A DNA stretch of 64,000 bases from Labrenzia sp. VG12 (GTDB lineage Bacteria > Pseudomonadota > Alphaproteobacteria > Rhizobiales > Stappiaceae), in the NCBI RefSeq assembly GCF_002237595.1, contig NZ_CP022529.1, positions 4,278,001 through 4,342,000 on the forward strand. Direction: 5' to 3'. The notes beneath the pieces are model-generated. The model was not told where the DNA came from. It worked only from the letters and a program-made list of their open reading frames with translations, and did not search any database. Below are positions 8,990 through 17,501 of the stretch, one piece after another. A program made the translations under genes and the position numbers. Position 1 is the stretch's first letter. The number at the start of each line of letters is the position of its first letter.

Positions 8990-9502
8990 TCAGCTTTTGG
9001 CGTTGTCGGATCCGTCCTGCCAGGGGCTGAGTTGTGCTGGACCGCTGCCTTCGGAGGCAGGATCCCTTTTCTCGGACCAGTCCTCCGCATCCAGATCGAC
9101 GACGCCTTCCTTGGGCCGCCGCACGCCCTGGCCGCCATCCACGATCACCACATTGGACTTCGAAATGATGAAGCGCGCCAGGGCTTCCCGCACCGGGGGA
9201 ATGAACAGGAGCAGGCCGATAGCGTCTGTGACAAATCCCGGAATCAGCAGGAAAATGCTGGCCAGAACGATCATGGCGCCCTGCATCACCTCGTTGCCGG
9301 GCGACCGACCGGCATCAAGTTCCTGTTGCATGCGCATCAGCAGCGACAGCCCCTGCTGGCGCAACATGATCGTGCCTGCCACGGCGGTAACCACTGTCAG
9401 GAGGATGGTCGGCAGGACGCCGATCAGCCCTCCGATCCAGATAAACACCGCAATTTCGATCAAGGGCAGTAGAAGAATGGCGGCGATAATATAAAGTCCC
9501 AC
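8990..9502 (-). CDS. fxsA: FxsA family membrane protein
   Basis: Inner-membrane protein of 170 residues from the FxsA/YtfJ-like family, known in E. coli for relieving phage-T7 exclusion by F plasmids; its native job is unclear. The first helix LLPLIEIAVFIWIGGLIG is the family hallmark, followed by a TAVAGTIMLRQQG segment, the QGAMIVLASIFLLIPGFVTDAIGLLLFIPPVR hydrophobic pair, and a charged C-terminal tail ending about residue 170. Divergent from the Tim44-like gene at 9746, an arrangement found repeatedly in Hyphomicrobiales. Confidence 0.9.
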   Translation of the reverse strand: MGLYIIAAILLLPLIEIAVFIWIGGLIGVLPTILLTVVTAVAGTIMLRQQGLSLLMRMQQELDAGRSPGNEVMQGAMIVLASIFLLIPGFVTDAIGLLLFIPPVREALARFIISKSNVVIVDGGQGVRRPKEGVVDLDAEDWSEKRDPASEGSGPAQLSPWQDGSDNAKS

Positions 9503-9745
9503 GGGACCTCCAGGGTCTGATAAGCTGTCAACTCATGACCTAAGGTAGACATTCAGTCACAAAAATGCGAGCTGCTGCGTTTGGAAAGACAGGGTTGGCA
9601 AAGATTCAGTCTTGCTTCAGGGTCTGGATGCTGGTTCAAGAACCCCCTAAATAGGAAGCTGACAGACATTGAAAAATTGCCAGCGCCAATCGAATGAGAG
9701 GCTTGTCGCCGCTCACTTGGCTCGGAAGGGTAGCCGGAAGTTACA

Positions 9746-10474
9746 ATGAACGAGATTTTTGACCCGTTGAACCTCCTCCTGATGGGACTTGCGGTCTTCA
9801 TTCTTTTCAGACTGCGGTCTGTGTTGGGCAAGCGCACGGGCAATGAACGTCCTCCGTTCGACCCCTATTCGAAACCTGAACAGCCCAATGACAGCAACGC
9901 TGCCAATGGCCAGGACAATGTGATTCCGCTTCCCAACCAGGGGGCTCAGGATCATGAGCCCGTCGAAAACGGCGTGCAAAGCGGAGAGATTGTCATCGAC
10001 AAGGTGGCGCCCGCAGGGTCCGCGCTCAACAGCGCGCTGAAGCAGATCCTGTCCGTCGACCGCAGTTTTGAGCCGGAACCGTTCCTGGAAGGGGCCCGCG
10101 CCGCCTACGAGATGATCGTCATGGCCTTTGCCGACGGCGACAAGAAGGCGCTCAAGAACCTGCTCTCCAGTGATGTCTATGAAGGCTTTGTGGCTGCCAT
10201 CGATGACCGTGAAAAACGTGGCGAGACGATTGAATCCACCTTTGTCGGCATCGACAAGGCGGAGATCGTCGAGGCTGCCCTCAAGGGGTCCACGGCCCAG
10301 GTGACGGTCAAGATCCACAGCCAGCTGATTTCCGCGACCCGCGACAGCGGCGGCGAAATCGTTGACGGCGATCCGGCCAAGGTCACGGAAGTCGTCGACA
10401 TCTGGACCTTTGCGCGCGACACCGATTCGCGCGATCCGAACTGGAAGCTGGTCGCGACCGAATCTGCAGAATAA
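9746..10474 (+). CDS. Tim44/TimA-like domain membrane-anchored protein
   Basis: Protein of 242 residues with one N-terminal hydrophobic anchor (NLLLMGLAVFILFRLRSVLG), a low-complexity polar linker to about residue 85, and a C-terminal Tim44-like fold (FLEGARAAYEMIVMAFADGD, YEGFVAAIDDREKRG, VVDIWTFARD). Mitochondrial Tim44 helps protein import; bacterial relatives are envelope proteins proposed to help assemble respiratory or secretory complexes. The ATG has little Shine-Dalgarno support (a loose GGAAG 9-15 nt upstream). It runs directly into mltA with a 2-nt gap, so the two are almost certainly co-transcribed. Confidence 0.88.
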   Translation: MNEIFDPLNLLLMGLAVFILFRLRSVLGKRTGNERPPFDPYSKPEQPNDSNAANGQDNVIPLPNQGAQDHEPVENGVQSGEIVIDKVAPAGSALNSALKQILSVDRSFEPEPFLEGARAAYEMIVMAFADGDKKALKNLLSSDVYEGFVAAIDDREKRGETIESTFVGIDKAEIVEAALKGSTAQVTVKIHSQLISATRDSGGEIVDGDPAKVTEVVDIWTFARDTDSRDPNWKLVATESAE

Positions 10475-10476
10475 GA

Positions 10477-11703
10477 ATGGTACGGATGAGAAGGTTCAAG
10501 CGGCCTGGCACCGCCGGCCTTCTTGCCGCCATGCTGAAGGGCGCGGTCATCACCGCGCCGCTTTTCTTTTCAGGAGCCGCTCCTGCCATGGCAACAGGCC
10601 TGACGATCCCGGAGCATCTGGAAAAGCGTGCGTTCAAGGACCTTGACGGCTGGCGGTCAGACGACCATCTGGCAGCGCTGAAAAGCCTGATGCGGTTCTG
10701 CGACCGGCCGGAGGCTCTCCGAAAGAGCTCGGCATTTCCGCAGTTTCGCACGGACCACCTGGATCAGCTGTGCAAGGAAGCCGCAGGAACGTCACTGGGA
10801 TCGCCGGCTGCGGCGCGCCTGTTCTTCGAAGCGCGATTCACGCCTTTCAGGATTGTGCAGCCAGGTTTCATCACCGGCTATTTTGAGCCGGAACTTGCGG
10901 CCTCCCGCAAAAAGACATCGCAATATGCCACGCCGCTCCTCCAGAAACCGGACGGTCTGGTGCCGGTGACGGCTGCGAACAGGCCAGACAATTGGCCCGA
11001 CGAGCTCAGTCACGGACGTATGATCGAAGGGATCCTGTCCGAGATGCCGGACCGTGGCGCCATCATGGATGGGGCCCTGGACGAAGAAAATCTCGAACTG
11101 GTCTGGCTCGCTGACCCGATCGATGCCTTTTTTGTCCATGTCCAGGGATCTGTTCGCCTGCGGCTGACCGATGGCAGCGTCATGCGGGTCGGCTATGCCG
11201 GCAAAACGGGGCATCCCTATACAAGCATCGCACGGCTTCTGGTCAAACGCGGCGAAGGCACACCGGACGAGTTCACCATGGCCGGCACCAGGGCCTGGCT
11301 GAAGGAAAACCCGGACAAGAGGGATGCGCTTTTCAGGGAAAACCGCTCCTACATCTTCTTCAGGGAAGTCACGGATATCGATGCCGGGGACGGACCTGTC
11401 GGCGCGGCCGGTCTGCCTCTGACGGCGGGACGCAGCCTTGCCGTCGATCCAGGCCACATTCCCTACGGCGCCCTTGTCTTTGTCGGTTCTGATCTGCCCG
11501 ATCCTGCCAATGGCACCACTTTCGGGCGGCTGATGGTCGCCGACGACACCGGCTCCGCAATCCGTGGCCCGGCACGCGGCGATGTCTTTGTCGGATCAGG
11601 TGAGGCGGCGGGCACCTATGCAGGTGATATCCGTCACGCTGCCGATTTTACCTTGCTGGTGCCGAATGCGCTTTTGCCAACGGATGACGTGGTGACGGAC
11701 TGA
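10477..11703 (+). CDS. mltA: Membrane-bound lytic murein transglycosylase A
   Basis: Peptidoglycan-cleaving lytic transglycosylase, 408 residues. A basic N-terminus and hydrophobic stretch ending AMATG form the export signal; no lipobox cysteine is seen, unlike E. coli MltA. The body contains the family's GFITGYFEPEL and the barrel segment FFVHVQGSVRLRL, followed by the C-terminal 3D domain with SLAVDPGHIPYG and the catalytic-region motif MVADDTGSAIRGPARGDVF. The start could also be ATG 10486 (MRRFKRP); both lie just after the upstream stop. It sits in the operon tim44-like/mltA/smr/XRE, typical of the order. Confidence 0.93.
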   Translation: MVRMRRFKRPGTAGLLAAMLKGAVITAPLFFSGAAPAMATGLTIPEHLEKRAFKDLDGWRSDDHLAALKSLMRFCDRPEALRKSSAFPQFRTDHLDQLCKEAAGTSLGSPAAARLFFEARFTPFRIVQPGFITGYFEPELAASRKKTSQYATPLLQKPDGLVPVTAANRPDNWPDELSHGRMIEGILSEMPDRGAIMDGALDEENLELVWLADPIDAFFVHVQGSVRLRLTDGSVMRVGYAGKTGHPYTSIARLLVKRGEGTPDEFTMAGTRAWLKENPDKRDALFRENRSYIFFREVTDIDAGDGPVGAAGLPLTAGRSLAVDPGHIPYGALVFVGSDLPDPANGTTFGRLMVADDTGSAIRGPARGDVFVGSGEAAGTYAGDIRHAADFTLLVPNALLPTDDVVTD

Positions 11704-11704
11704 T

Positions 11705-12274
11705 ATGGCGCGGCGGGGGAAAAAGGGGGCGCTATCGCCGGAGGATCGGGACCTTTGGGGCAAGGTGGCCCGTACGCTGACCCCGCTCGATGCCGAGCGG
11801 GCAAAAGACCTGGAACAGCAGCTTGCGCAGGCTGTCGAGGAAACAGCCGAAAAGCCCGTCGGAAAACCGAAGACGGCAACCGCGATCAAGGCGCCGCCGG
11901 CCACCAGACCGCCCAAGGCCCCCTTGCCGCTGCATCAGCTGGAGCACCGTTACCGCCGCAAGGTCGTGCGCGGCGTCAAGGCGATAGATGCCCGTATCGA
12001 TCTCCACGGTCTCACCCAGCACCAGGCGCATGAGCGGCTGAGGGCGTTTCTGTATCGTGCCCAGACGCGGCGCCATCAGATTGTGCTGGTCATCACCGGC
12101 AAAGGTGGTGGGGAAACCCGTGCCTATATGGACGAACGCGGTGTTTTGCGCAGAATGGTTCCGCAGTGGCTGGCGATGCCCGACATGCGTTCCGTGGTGC
12201 TGGGCTATGAGGAGGCCCATCCGAGCCACGGCGGCGGTGGCGCCCTTTATGTCCGCATACGCAAAAGAAGGTAG
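11705..12274 (+). CDS. Smr/MutS2-type domain protein
   Basis: Small MutS-related (Smr) domain protein of 189 residues. The N-terminal half is charged and Ala/Pro/Lys rich and looks disordered. The C-terminal Smr domain (about residues 90-187) shows the signature DLHGLTQHQAHERLR and ITGKGGG, followed by VLRRMVPQWL and a Gly-rich GGGGALYVRIRK end. Smr domains nick or cleave nucleic acids; stand-alone bacterial versions have been linked to mRNA or rescued-ribosome cleavage. It begins 1 nt after the mltA stop and ends 4 nt before the next start, so it is translationally linked to both neighbours. Confidence 0.9.
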   Translation: MARRGKKGALSPEDRDLWGKVARTLTPLDAERAKDLEQQLAQAVEETAEKPVGKPKTATAIKAPPATRPPKAPLPLHQLEHRYRRKVVRGVKAIDARIDLHGLTQHQAHERLRAFLYRAQTRRHQIVLVITGKGGGETRAYMDERGVLRRMVPQWLAMPDMRSVVLGYEEAHPSHGGGGALYVRIRKRR

Positions 12275-12278
12275 GACC

Positions 12279-12650
12279 GTGACACCGCTTGGCGCAAAAA
12301 TCCGGGAACTGAGGGCAAAACGCAATGTGTCGCTGAAGGAAATGGCGGCAGCATTGTCCGTCTCGAGTGCCTATCTGTCGGCGCTGGAACACGGCAAGCG
12401 CGGCAAGCCGACCTGGTTCCTGGTGCAGCGGATCATCGCCTATTTCAACGTCATCTGGGACGAGGCAGAGGAAATCCAGCGCCTGGCGGAGCTGTCGGAT
12501 CCGCGCGTCGTGATCGATACGGCCGGCATGGATCCCAAGGCAACGGAACTGGCCAATCAGCTGGCATTGAAAATCGGCGGCCTGTCCGAGGAGTCCCTTG
12601 CCACCCTCCTGCACCAGCTGCGGGTGGCGGCCGTGAAGGATGATGTTTGA
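12279..12650 (+). CDS. XRE-family helix-turn-helix regulator
   Basis: Small DNA-binding protein of 123 residues. The start is GTG at 12279, with AGAAGGTAGG immediately upstream overlapping the smr stop; no in-frame ATG precedes the HTH. Residues about 3-65 form the helix-turn-helix (LGAKIRELRAKRNVSLKEMA followed by AYLSALEHGKRGKP), while the C-terminal half (LANQLALKIGGLSEESLATL) is helical and could dimerise. No ligand domain. It is the last gene of the tim44-like/mltA/smr operon, so it may act on cell-envelope genes or its own operon, but that is only suggested by position. Confidence 0.85.
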   Translation: MTPLGAKIRELRAKRNVSLKEMAAALSVSSAYLSALEHGKRGKPTWFLVQRIIAYFNVIWDEAEEIQRLAELSDPRVVIDTAGMDPKATELANQLALKIGGLSEESLATLLHQLRVAAVKDDV

Positions 12651-12705
12651 ATACCAGCTGTTTCCAACCATTGGTACCGCGAACAGCACGCTCCAACCGT
12701 TCCGT

Positions 12706-12818
12706 TCGTCATTGCCGGGCTTGATCCGGCAATCCATGCCATTGCCTTGCCGGTAGCGTTAGCTGAACCTGTTGAGACGGCACGGCATGGATGCCATGGT
12801 CGCGCCATGGCATGACGA
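12706..12818. repeat. Palindromic dispersed-repeat element (REP-like)
   Basis: A 113-bp element fills much of the gap between the XRE gene and glnD. Its ends are inverted copies (TCGTCAT at 12706-12712 and ATGACGA at 12812-12818). Inside, GCCGG/CCGGC pair around 12714-12730, GGCAATCCATGCC (12728-12740) faces GGCATGGATGCC (12784-12795), and GCCATGG/CCATGGC form a hairpin near 12793-12812. Elements starting with GTCATTGCCGGGCTTGA are common between genes in alphaproteobacteria. Together with the element near 43 kb it suggests a family of mobile palindromes. No ORF is credible here; the remaining stretch to 12943 should hold the glnD promoter. Confidence 0.65.
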
Positions 12819-12943
12819 AAAGAAACGGCCATTCTTCGCGGACAGTTCAGAACCCGCCGTCAGGGATGCAAAGGATTTACCTGTCCTTCAACCGCGAACC
12901 CTATATAACCTTGCTCCAAGACTGCGCTCCATGAACGGAACTC

Positions 12944-15787
12944 TTGACCAGCATGAAACTCGCCCAGGAAGACCTCGCCGGACTGATCGATTCAGATGAC
13001 CTGAGACAACGTTTGTCCGCCCTGACCGCGGCAAATGACGGCGACGGGTCGGATATGAAAGTCCGGTCGGCTGTCCTTGCGGAGCTGAAAAAAGAGGTCA
13101 AGTCCACCCGGGACAAGGTTCGGGCAAAGCTGGATGAGGATGGCCGCGGACTGGTTTGCGCCGCACGCCTTTCCTATGTCCAGGACGAACTGATCCGCGT
13201 GATCTACGATTTCGCCCTGCGTCATGTCTACCGGATCACCAACCCGTCGGCTGCAGAGCGCATGGCCATTGCCGCGGTGGGCGGCTACGGCCGTGGCACT
13301 CTGGGGCCGGGGTCGGACATCGATCTTCTGTTTGTACTGCCCTACAAGCAGACCCCCTGGGGCGAGCAGGTCGTGGAGTATATCCTCTACATGCTCTGGG
13401 ATCTGGGCTTCAAGGTCGGTCATGCTACCCGCAACATCGACGAATGCCTGCGGCTCTCCCGGGCGGACATGACCATTCGCACGTCGATCCTCGAGGCCCG
13501 CTTCATCTGGGGTGACGAGCCCCTTTATGAGGAACTGGTGCAGCGCTTCGACAAGGAAGTGGTGGAAGGCACCAGTTCGGAATTCATTGCCGCCAAACTT
13601 CTGGAGCGGGATGAGCGCCATCAGCGCCAGGGCATGTCGCGCTATCTGGTCGAGCCGAACATCAAGGAAGGCAAGGGCGGGCTGCGTGACCTCAACACGC
13701 TGTTCTGGATCGCGAAATATCATTATCGCGTCGAACGTCAGGGCGAGCTGGTCAAGAAGGGGGTTCTGACGCGGTCCGAATATGCCCGCTTCAAGAAATC
13801 GGAAGACTTTCTCTGGGCGGCACGCTGTCACCTGCATTTCCTGACCGGGCGGCCGGAAGAGCGCCTGTCCTTCGAGGTCCAGCGCGAGATCGCGATCCGG
13901 CTCGGCTACACCCAGCATCCGGGCATGAAGGATGTCGAGCGCTTCATGAAACACTACTTTCTCGTGGCCAAGGATGTCGGTGATCTCACCCGCATCATCT
14001 GCGCCGCGCTGGAGGAAGAACACGTCAAGGAACCGCGCGGCAAGGGCCTGAGCGGCATGATGCGCCGCCTGCGCAGCGGCCGTCTCTCGGCGACTGCCAA
14101 ACCGGTTGAGGGCGCGTCGGGTTTCGTGGTGGAAAACAACCGCCTCAACGCGGTTTCAGACACGGTGTTCGAGACCGACCCCACCAATCTGCTGCGCGTC
14201 TTCCAGATCGCCGACAAGAACGACTACAACCTGCACCCGAACCTGACCCGGCTGATGCGTCACTCGCTGAAGCTGGTGGATGCCGACCTGCGCGCCGATC
14301 CGGAAGCCAATCGCCTGTTTCTGTCGATTCTCACGTCCCGGAACACGCCGGAGAAGGTGCTGCGCAAGATGAACGAAACCGGGCTTCTGGGCCGGTTCGT
14401 GCCGGAGTTCGGCAAGGTCGTGGCGATGATGCAGTTCAACATGTATCACCACTACACGGTCGACGAGCATCTGATCCGCTCGATCGGCGTGCTGGCGGAG
14501 ATCGAGCGGGGCAATTCAGGCGATGACCACCCGCTTGCGACCGACCTGATCCTGACGCTGCAGAACCGCAAGGTGCTTTATGTCGCCATGTTCCTGCACG
14601 ACATTGCCAAGGGCCGGCCGGAAGACCACTCGATTGCCGGTGCCCGGGTTGCCCGCAAGCTGTGTCCGCGTTTCGGGCTGAACGATGCGGAAACGGAGAC
14701 GGTTGCCTGGCTGATCGAACGCCACCTGGACATGAGCACCATTGCCCAGTCACGCGATCTGACGGACCGGAAAACCATTACGGATTTCGCCAACACGGTT
14801 CAGTCCCTGGAACGGTTGAAACTGCTTCTGATCCTGACGGTGGCCGACATCCGGGCGGTCGGGCCCGGGGTTTTCAACGGCTGGAAAGGCCAGCTGCTGC
14901 GCACGCTCTTTTATGCCACCGAACCGCATCTGTCCGGCGGGCATTCCAAGCTCTCCCACAGCCAGGCAATCGACAAGGCCAAGGCAGAACTTGCCCAAAA
15001 GCTCGGCCACTGGAAGCAGAAGGACCGCAACGCCTATCTCAAGCGCCATTACCCGGCCTATTGGCTGCGCACGGAACCGGACCGGTTGCTGGCCCATGCC
15101 GAATTGCTGCATGCCGCGGACGCCGAAAAGAAATACCTGGCTCACCAGGTCACCCCGCGCGCCTTTGAAGGCGTCACGGAGCTGACCTTGATGGCACCGG
15201 ACCATCCGCGGCTGCTCTCGATCATTGCCGGCGCCTGCTACACGACCGGCGCCAATATTGTCGACGCGCAGATCGACACGACGACAGACGGTTTTGCACT
15301 CGACACGATTTTCATCGGCCGGGAACTGCCGGACGATATGGATGAACAGCGGCGTGGTGACCGGATTGCCCGACTGATCGAGACCACCTTGCGCGGCGAC
15401 GAGAAGCTGCCGGAACCGGTCGCCAAGAAAAGCGCCGTGAAGGGCCGCATGAAGGCCTTCAAGGTCGCGACCGAAGTTCTGGTCAACAACGCCCTGTCCG
15501 ACGACTACACGGTTCTGGAGATTTCAGGTCTCGACCGGCCGGGACTGCTCTATGACCTGACCCGGTCGATTGCGACGCTCAATCTCAACATCGGCTCCGC
15601 CCATATCTCGACCTTCGGGGAAAAGGTGGTCGACGTTTTTTATGTGACCGACCTGACCGGCCAGAAAATTGCCAATATCGGCCGTCAGGAAATCATCCGG
15701 GAACGCCTGTCCGATGCGGTCGAAGGCCATGTCGAGCTCGATCCCGCCGCCCCTGCCACGCGTAAAGTCCAGCGCCAGGCCTCCTGA
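12944..15787 (+). CDS. glnD: Bifunctional [protein-PII] uridylyltransferase/uridylyl-removing enzyme
   Basis: Nitrogen-status sensor that adds UMP to PII proteins when glutamine is low and removes it when glutamine is high. The 947-residue chain has the nucleotidyltransferase motif GGYGRGTLGPGSDIDLLF near residue 105-125, a GlnD PII-uridylyltransferase helical region, the HD hydrolase motif FLHDIAKGRPEDHS around residue 550, and two C-terminal ACT domains (ELTLMAPDHPRLLS and LEISGLDRPGLLYDLT). All key residues appear intact. The start is TTG 12944 or ATG 12953, three codons later; the sequence does not settle this. The gene precedes murJ with 31 bp between them. Confidence 0.97.
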   Translation: MTSMKLAQEDLAGLIDSDDLRQRLSALTAANDGDGSDMKVRSAVLAELKKEVKSTRDKVRAKLDEDGRGLVCAARLSYVQDELIRVIYDFALRHVYRITNPSAAERMAIAAVGGYGRGTLGPGSDIDLLFVLPYKQTPWGEQVVEYILYMLWDLGFKVGHATRNIDECLRLSRADMTIRTSILEARFIWGDEPLYEELVQRFDKEVVEGTSSEFIAAKLLERDERHQRQGMSRYLVEPNIKEGKGGLRDLNTLFWIAKYHYRVERQGELVKKGVLTRSEYARFKKSEDFLWAARCHLHFLTGRPEERLSFEVQREIAIRLGYTQHPGMKDVERFMKHYFLVAKDVGDLTRIICAALEEEHVKEPRGKGLSGMMRRLRSGRLSATAKPVEGASGFVVENNRLNAVSDTVFETDPTNLLRVFQIADKNDYNLHPNLTRLMRHSLKLVDADLRADPEANRLFLSILTSRNTPEKVLRKMNETGLLGRFVPEFGKVVAMMQFNMYHHYTVDEHLIRSIGVLAEIERGNSGDDHPLATDLILTLQNRKVLYVAMFLHDIAKGRPEDHSIAGARVARKLCPRFGLNDAETETVAWLIERHLDMSTIAQSRDLTDRKTITDFANTVQSLERLKLLLILTVADIRAVGPGVFNGWKGQLLRTLFYATEPHLSGGHSKLSHSQAIDKAKAELAQKLGHWKQKDRNAYLKRHYPAYWLRTEPDRLLAHAELLHAADAEKKYLAHQVTPRAFEGVTELTLMAPDHPRLLSIIAGACYTTGANIVDAQIDTTTDGFALDTIFIGRELPDDMDEQRRGDRIARLIETTLRGDEKLPEPVAKKSAVKGRMKAFKVATEVLVNNALSDDYTVLEISGLDRPGLLYDLTRSIATLNLNIGSAHISTFGEKVVDVFYVTDLTGQKIANIGRQEIIRERLSDAVEGHVELDPAAPATRKVQRQAS

Positions 15788-15818
15788 TGACCCAGATCGA
15801 CCTTGGAATCCCGACCGC

Positions 15819-17381
15819 ATGAGCCTTGTGCGCAACTTTGCAACCGTTGGCGGCGCGACATTGCTCAGCCGCCTGCTCGGCTTCGTCCGGGATGTGTTGC
15901 TGGCCGCAGCCGTCGGCGCCGGCCCCGTTGCCGACGCCTTTGTTGTTGCCTTCCGTCTGCCCAATCTGTTCCGGCGCCTTTTTGCGGAAGGCGCGTTCAA
16001 TTCCGCCTTCATTCCGCTGTTTGGCAGGGCCGTTGAAGAACAGGGCGATGACGGCGCCCGGCGCTTTGCCGGAGAGATCGGAGCCGCGCTTCTGTTCTGC
16101 CTCCTGGCGCTGACGGCACTCGCCCAGATCTTCATGCCCTTTGTGGTCTGGATGCTGGCACCTGGCTATGTCGAGGATCCGGCGAAATACGATCTCACCG
16201 TCCTGATGTCGCGGATCGCCTTTCCCTATCTGATCTTCATGTCCCTGCTGGCCTTTGTCGGCGGCATCCTGAACACCTATCACCGGTTCGCGGCAGCGGC
16301 CTTCGCGCCGGTGATGCTCAACGTTGTGATGAGTCTGGTGCTGGGCGGTGTCCTGATCGGCGGCGTGGAAACGGACAGGTCGCTCGGCATCATTCTTGCC
16401 GTCGGCGTGACCATCGGGGGCGTTGTCCAGCTTCTGGTGGTGATCATCGACCTGAAGCGTCTCGGTTTCCGCATTCCGGTCTATCGGCCGCGCTACACCA
16501 AATCGGCCAGGCGGCTGCTGGTGCTCGGCATCCCGGGCGTGATTGCAGGTGGTGTCACCCAGATCAACATTGCGGTCGGCCAGATCATCGCGTCCATGCA
16601 GGAAGGTGCCAATGCGCTGCTTTATTTTGCCGATCGGCTGTACCAGTTGCCGCTGGGCGTGATCGGCATCGCCATCGGTGTGGTTCTGCTTCCCAGCCTC
16701 ACGCGTCAGCTTCGGGCAGGCGAAACGGAGGCCTATCAGCACAGTCTCAACCGGGCGCTGGAATTCTCGCTGGTCTTGACCCTGCCGGCGGCTGTGGCCC
16801 TTGCCGTTATCCCGCACGAGATCGTCTCGGTGCTGTTCCAGCGGGTGCGCTTCGATGCCGCCGCCGTGGAAGGGACCGCCGCTGCGCTGATGGCGTTTTC
16901 CTTCGGCCTGCCGGCCTTCGTGCTCAACAAGGTGTTTTCACCCGGTTATTTCGCCCGCGAGGACACCAAGACACCGATGCAGTTCGCCATTGTCGGCATG
17001 GTGGTCAATGTCGGCCTGTCCATTCTGCTCTTCCCGGTGCTGAAACATGTCGGCATTGCGCTCGCCACAACGGTTGCCGGTTGGGTGAATACTGCGCTCC
17101 TGATCATCGTCCTGTGGCGGCGCGGTCATTTTGCGCCTGATTTCGGCCTGCTTCGCCGGCTCGTCCTGGTCTTCCTGGCGAGCCTCCTGATGGGCGTCAG
17201 CGTCCATTTCGCGGCGCTCTATCTGGCGCCCTATCTGAGTGATGCCTGGCTGTCTGTGCGGGTGATCAGTCTTCTGGGGCTGGTTCTTATAGGCATGGTG
17301 ACCTTTGCCGTATTCACCCAGTTGAGCGGCGGCTCCGATCTCTTGCGCATGGCGAAAGCGTTGACGCGGCGCAACACCTGA
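15819..17381 (+). CDS. murJ: Lipid II flippase MurJ
   Basis: Integral membrane protein of 520 residues with about 14 hydrophobic helices, the MurJ/MviN flippase that moves lipid II across the inner membrane for peptidoglycan synthesis. The N-terminus MSLVRNFATVGGATLLSRLLGFVRDVLLA and the following FVVAFRLPNLFRRLFAEGAFNSAFIP are the family signature. The start at 15819 was chosen because the conserved N-terminus begins exactly there; earlier in-frame codons overlap the glnD end. The glnD-murJ-trpS order is one I recall from Hyphomicrobiales. Confidence 0.95.
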   Translation: MSLVRNFATVGGATLLSRLLGFVRDVLLAAAVGAGPVADAFVVAFRLPNLFRRLFAEGAFNSAFIPLFGRAVEEQGDDGARRFAGEIGAALLFCLLALTALAQIFMPFVVWMLAPGYVEDPAKYDLTVLMSRIAFPYLIFMSLLAFVGGILNTYHRFAAAAFAPVMLNVVMSLVLGGVLIGGVETDRSLGIILAVGVTIGGVVQLLVVIIDLKRLGFRIPVYRPRYTKSARRLLVLGIPGVIAGGVTQINIAVGQIIASMQEGANALLYFADRLYQLPLGVIGIAIGVVLLPSLTRQLRAGETEAYQHSLNRALEFSLVLTLPAAVALAVIPHEIVSVLFQRVRFDAAAVEGTAAALMAFSFGLPAFVLNKVFSPGYFAREDTKTPMQFAIVGMVVNVGLSILLFPVLKHVGIALATTVAGWVNTALLIIVLWRRGHFAPDFGLLRRLVLVFLASLLMGVSVHFAALYLAPYLSDAWLSVRVISLLGLVLIGMVTFAVFTQLSGGSDLLRMAKALTRRNT

Positions 17382-17501
17382 AAATGAAACGCAAATCTCC
17401 GCCGTTTCCCGCTTGCATCGGGCCGGGTGCGGGCTTAAACCCGGCGCGCCCAAAGATTCACAGCGCCCTTCCAACCGGCCGCACCAATAAAGGGATTGAA
17501 A

